A DNA stretch of 64,000 nt from the NCBI RefSeq assembly GCF_900182545.1, contig NZ_FXTJ01000009.1, positions 1 to 64,000 on the forward strand. The letters are read 5' to 3'. This DNA is from Geodermatophilus aquaeductus. Lineage in GTDB: Bacteria > Actinomycetota > Actinomycetes > Mycobacteriales > Geodermatophilaceae. Position 1 is the first letter of the stretch; each line of letters starts with the position of its first letter. This document shows, one piece after another, positions 61,968 to 64,000 of this stretch. The position numbers and the translations under genes were made by a program. The notes under the pieces are model-generated. The model searched no databases. It had not been told where the DNA came from and saw only the letters and a program-made list of their open reading frames with translations.

Positions 61968-62301
61968 GATCCGCCTCGTCGACCTCTTACCGATGCGCGG
62001 CAACGAGACCGGCAAGCGCCGACCCGCAGTCGTCGTCAGCAACGACCGCGCCAACGCGACGGCGGCCCGTCTGGGACGCGGCGTGGTGACCGTCGTCCCG
62101 ATCACCAGCAACACCACCCGCGTCTTCCCCTTCCAGTCCCTGCTCCCGTCCGAGGCCACCGGTCTCCGGGTCGACAGCAAGGCGCAGGCCGAACAGGTGC
62201 GGGCCGTCGCGGTGGAGCGGATCGGTCCGGTGCTCGGGCGCCTCCCGGCCGCCACGATGGCCGCTCTCGACGACGCCCTCCGCCTCCACCTCCAGCTCTG
62301 A
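61954..62301 (+). CDS. MazF-family mRNA endoribonuclease toxin
   Basis: A 115-residue PemK/MazF toxin. It starts [33 protein letters not shown], followed by [17 protein letters not shown] and [17 protein letters not shown], which match the family core, with the usual Arg and Thr of the active site ([16 protein letters not shown]). It would cleave mRNA at short sequences until bound by the upstream antitoxin. Length and overlap are normal for an intact pair. Confidence 0.9.
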   Translation: MLRGEIRLVDLLPMRGNETGKRRPAVVVSNDRANATAARLGRGVVTVVPITSNTTRVFPFQSLLPSEATGLRVDSKAQAEQVRAVAVERIGPVLGRLPAATMAALDDALRLHLQL

Positions 62302-62303
62302 CC

Positions 62304-62331
62304 GGCGGCAGAAATGGCCATTTCTGCCGCC
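62304..62331. repeat. 28-base perfect palindrome, dispersed copy 2
   Basis: GGCGGCAGAAATGG followed by its reverse complement. It shares 26 bases with 58495-58520. It lies two bases after the MazF stop and 11 bases before the stop of the converging beta-glucosidase gene. Confidence 0.85.
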
Positions 62332-62341
62332 TTCTCGAGCG

Positions 62342-64000
62342 TCAGCCGGCGCGGGCGTCCCGGGCGAGGGCGACGAGGCGGTCGAGCTCGGCAGGCGGGA
62401 TGGCGGCACCGAAGTCGGCGGCGAACCGGCGCATCGGCATCGACCCGATCATCAGCAGCATCCCGGCGTGCATCTCCGCGGCGCCGTCGGGCATGGACGC
62501 GAGGAAGCCCTCGAGCAGCTGCGCCCCGACCACCGGGTGCTCGAACCACTCGGCCACCGACGAGCCCAGCGTGAGCTCCGGGACGATCCTGTCCCCGACC
62601 AGGGTCAGCGTCTCCTCCGCCAGCACCTCTGCGGCGCTGGCGCCGACCTGCACGGTGTACTCCCCCGGCGCCACGACCCAGCCGGCCTCGCGGACGTCCC
62701 AGTGGGCGAACGCGCGCCGGTCGAGCGCCAGCTCCACCGTCCGCGACTCCCCCGGCTCCAGCGGCACCGGGGTGAAGGCGCGCAGCTCCCGGGCGGGGCG
62801 GCGGACCGGGCCGGCCGTCGTCGCCACGTACACCTGCACCACGTGCCGGCCCGGCCGGTCGCCGGTGTTGGTGACGGTCACCGAGACCGTCGCCGCGTCG
62901 TCGCCGGTCGCCGTCACCTGCAGGCCGGAGGTGGCCACGGTCGTGTAGCCCAGCCCGTGGCCGAAGGGATAGCGCACCGGGCGGCCGACGGTCGTGTAGT
63001 GGCGGTAGCCGACCATCACGCCCTCGCCGTAGCGCACGTGCCCCTGCTCCCCGGGGAAGTTCAGGTGACTGGGGGTGTCCTCCAGCCGCAGCGGGATCGA
63101 CTCGGCCAGCCGCCCGGACGGGCTCGCGGCACCGGTGAGCAGGTCGGCCAGCGCGCTGCCGCCGGCCTGGCCGAGCAGGAAGCCGGCCAGGACCGCGTCG
63201 ACGTCGTCGTGCCAGCCCTCCAGCGACACGATGCCGCCCGACGACAGCACGACGACGGTGCGCCGGCCGGCCGCGGCCACCGCCCGGATCAGCTGCACCT
63301 GGACGGCGGGCAGGTCGATGGTGGTGCGGTCGAAGCCCTCGGACTCGTCGTCCTCGGCCAGCCCGGCGAACACCACGGTGACGTCGGCGTCGCGGGCCGC
63401 GGCGACCGCCTCCTCGCGCAGTGCGGCGTCGTCGCCGGAGCCGTCGAGGGAGAAGCCGGGCGCGAACGACACGGTCGGCAGCGCCTCCCGCAGAGCGGTG
63501 AGCGCGTCGTCGACCCGGGTGGCGTTGACGTGCGAGCTCCCGCCGCCCTGGTAGCGCGGCGTGCGGGCGAACTCGCCGACGACGGCGACCCGCGCGTCCG
63601 GCGCCAGCGGCAGGACGGCGCCGTCGTTCTTGAGCAGCACCGCGCACCGGGCCGCGAGCTCCCGGGCCAGCGCGTGGTGGGCCTCGGCGTCGAAGGGCCC
63701 GGCCGGCTCGTGCACCAGGTCGGCGAGCGCGGCCACCCGGCGGGCGCTGCGGTCCACCAGGGCCTCGTCGAGCTCCCCCGCGAGCACCGCCTCGACGACG
63801 CGCCGGTTGCCGGCGCCGCGGTCGCCGGGCATCTGCAGGTCCAGGCCGGCCTCCAGCGCGGCGATCCGGTCGTCGACGGCGCCCCAGTCGGAGACGACGA
63901 CGCCCTCGAAGCCCCACTCCTCGCGCAGCACCTCGGTGAGCAGCCAGCGGTTCTGCGAGGCGTAGACGCCGTTGACCCGGTTGTAGGCGCACATGACGGT
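62342..64000 (-). CDS. GH3-family beta-glucosidase, C-terminal part (cut by window edge)
   Basis: 552 residues of a glycoside hydrolase family 3 enzyme are visible; the N-terminal part of the barrel lies outside the window. The nucleophile is the Asp in VVVSDWGAVDDR. The second domain (from about residue 110) has CAVLLKNDGAVLPL and GSSHVNATRVDDAL, and a PA14-less layout ends in a fibronectin-III-like domain (VTNTGDRPGRHVVQVYV). It would release glucose or similar sugars from the non-reducing end of beta-glucosides. The frame stays open to base 64000. Confidence 0.92.
   Translation of the reverse strand, partial: TVMCAYNRVNGVYASQNRWLLTEVLREEWGFEGVVVSDWGAVDDRIAALEAGLDLQMPGDRGAGNRRVVEAVLAGELDEALVDRSARRVAALADLVHEPAGPFDAEAHHALARELAARCAVLLKNDGAVLPLAPDARVAVVGEFARTPRYQGGGSSHVNATRVDDALTALREALPTVSFAPGFSLDGSGDDAALREEAVAAARDADVTVVFAGLAEDDESEGFDRTTIDLPAVQVQLIRAVAAAGRRTVVVLSSGGIVSLEGWHDDVDAVLAGFLLGQAGGSALADLLTGAASPSGRLAESIPLRLEDTPSHLNFPGEQGHVRYGEGVMVGYRHYTTVGRPVRYPFGHGLGYTTVATSGLQVTATGDDAATVSVTVTNTGDRPGRHVVQVYVATTAGPVRRPARELRAFTPVPLEPGESRTVELALDRRAFAHWDVREAGWVVAPGEYTVQVGASAAEVLAEETLTLVGDRIVPELTLGSSVAEWFEHPVVGAQLLEGFLASMPDGAAEMHAGMLLMIGSMPMRRFAADFGAAIPPAELDRLVALARDARAG

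Overview
The window is very GC-rich, uses GTG and TTG starts freely, packs genes into overlapping operons and encodes typical high-GC Gram-positive families (HelD/HelR helicase, DUF1707, DUF2505, DUF5872, CHAD, PknB-type kinase, DinB/DUF664). This points to an actinobacterium. The gene content and the dispersed palindromes suggest Geodermatophilaceae (Blastococcus, Geodermatophilus or Modestobacter), but that is an inference from style and not a database result.

Layout. 0-0.5 kb: the end of an IS481-type insertion sequence lying against the 3' end of an M23 cell-wall peptidase gene, which has a c-di-AMP (ydaO-type) riboswitch-like leader. 2.2-4.7 kb: a DUF1707 protein and a large exported protein with a sugar-hydrolase look. 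5.2-12.6 kb: a genomic island in the 3' end of a tRNA-CAU gene. It is bounded by a perfect 43-bp direct repeat and carries a tyrosine integrase, a pair of tandem paralogues of unknown function, two further proteins of unknown function and a DUF4375 lipoprotein. A palindromic repeat follows or overlaps the 3' end of three successive cargo genes. A decayed copy of the same boundary lies at about 15.26-15.33 kb, beyond an 813-residue membrane protein, so an older neighbouring insertion is likely.

15.6-30 kb: a ParA-type ATPase coupled to a CHAD (polyphosphate-binding) protein; a Tat-exported metallo-beta-lactamase-fold protein divergent from a LysR regulator; a HelR-like RNA polymerase helicase with a candidate rifamycin-associated element upstream; an SDR; a LysR/EamA divergent pair; a TetR repressor with two operators facing an integral membrane protein; TspO; and a Pro-Glu repeat surface protein. 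30-45 kb: a single-chain acyl-CoA carboxylase, a Ser/Thr kinase, a K+ channel, glycerate kinase, a glutaryl-CoA-dehydrogenase-like enzyme, and an amide-use cluster (MarR, AmiC-like sensor, APC permease, acetamidase/formamidase).

45-51 kb: an esterase, a thioredoxin-reductase-like/methyltransferase fusion facing an XRE-cupin regulator, then an accessory patch (GNAT, HSL-type hydrolase, a four-repeat propeller-like protein, a broken hydrolase) sprinkled with the same palindromic repeat found in the island. 51-58 kb: a five-gene, translationally coupled catabolic operon (CoA-transferase, citryl-CoA-lyase-like, LigB, LigA, MDR oxidoreductase) divergent from an amidohydrolase with an IclR regulator, probably a ring-cleavage pathway with an unusual CoA-dependent lower part. 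58-64 kb: DUF5872, TetR with a DHA2 MFS pump, a second DUF1707 protein, a MazEF-like toxin-antitoxin pair and a GH3 beta-glucosidase cut by the window edge.

The strongest leads for new biology are the gene-plus-palindrome organisation of the island, the ParA-CHAD pair, and the LigAB/citryl-CoA-lyase operon.
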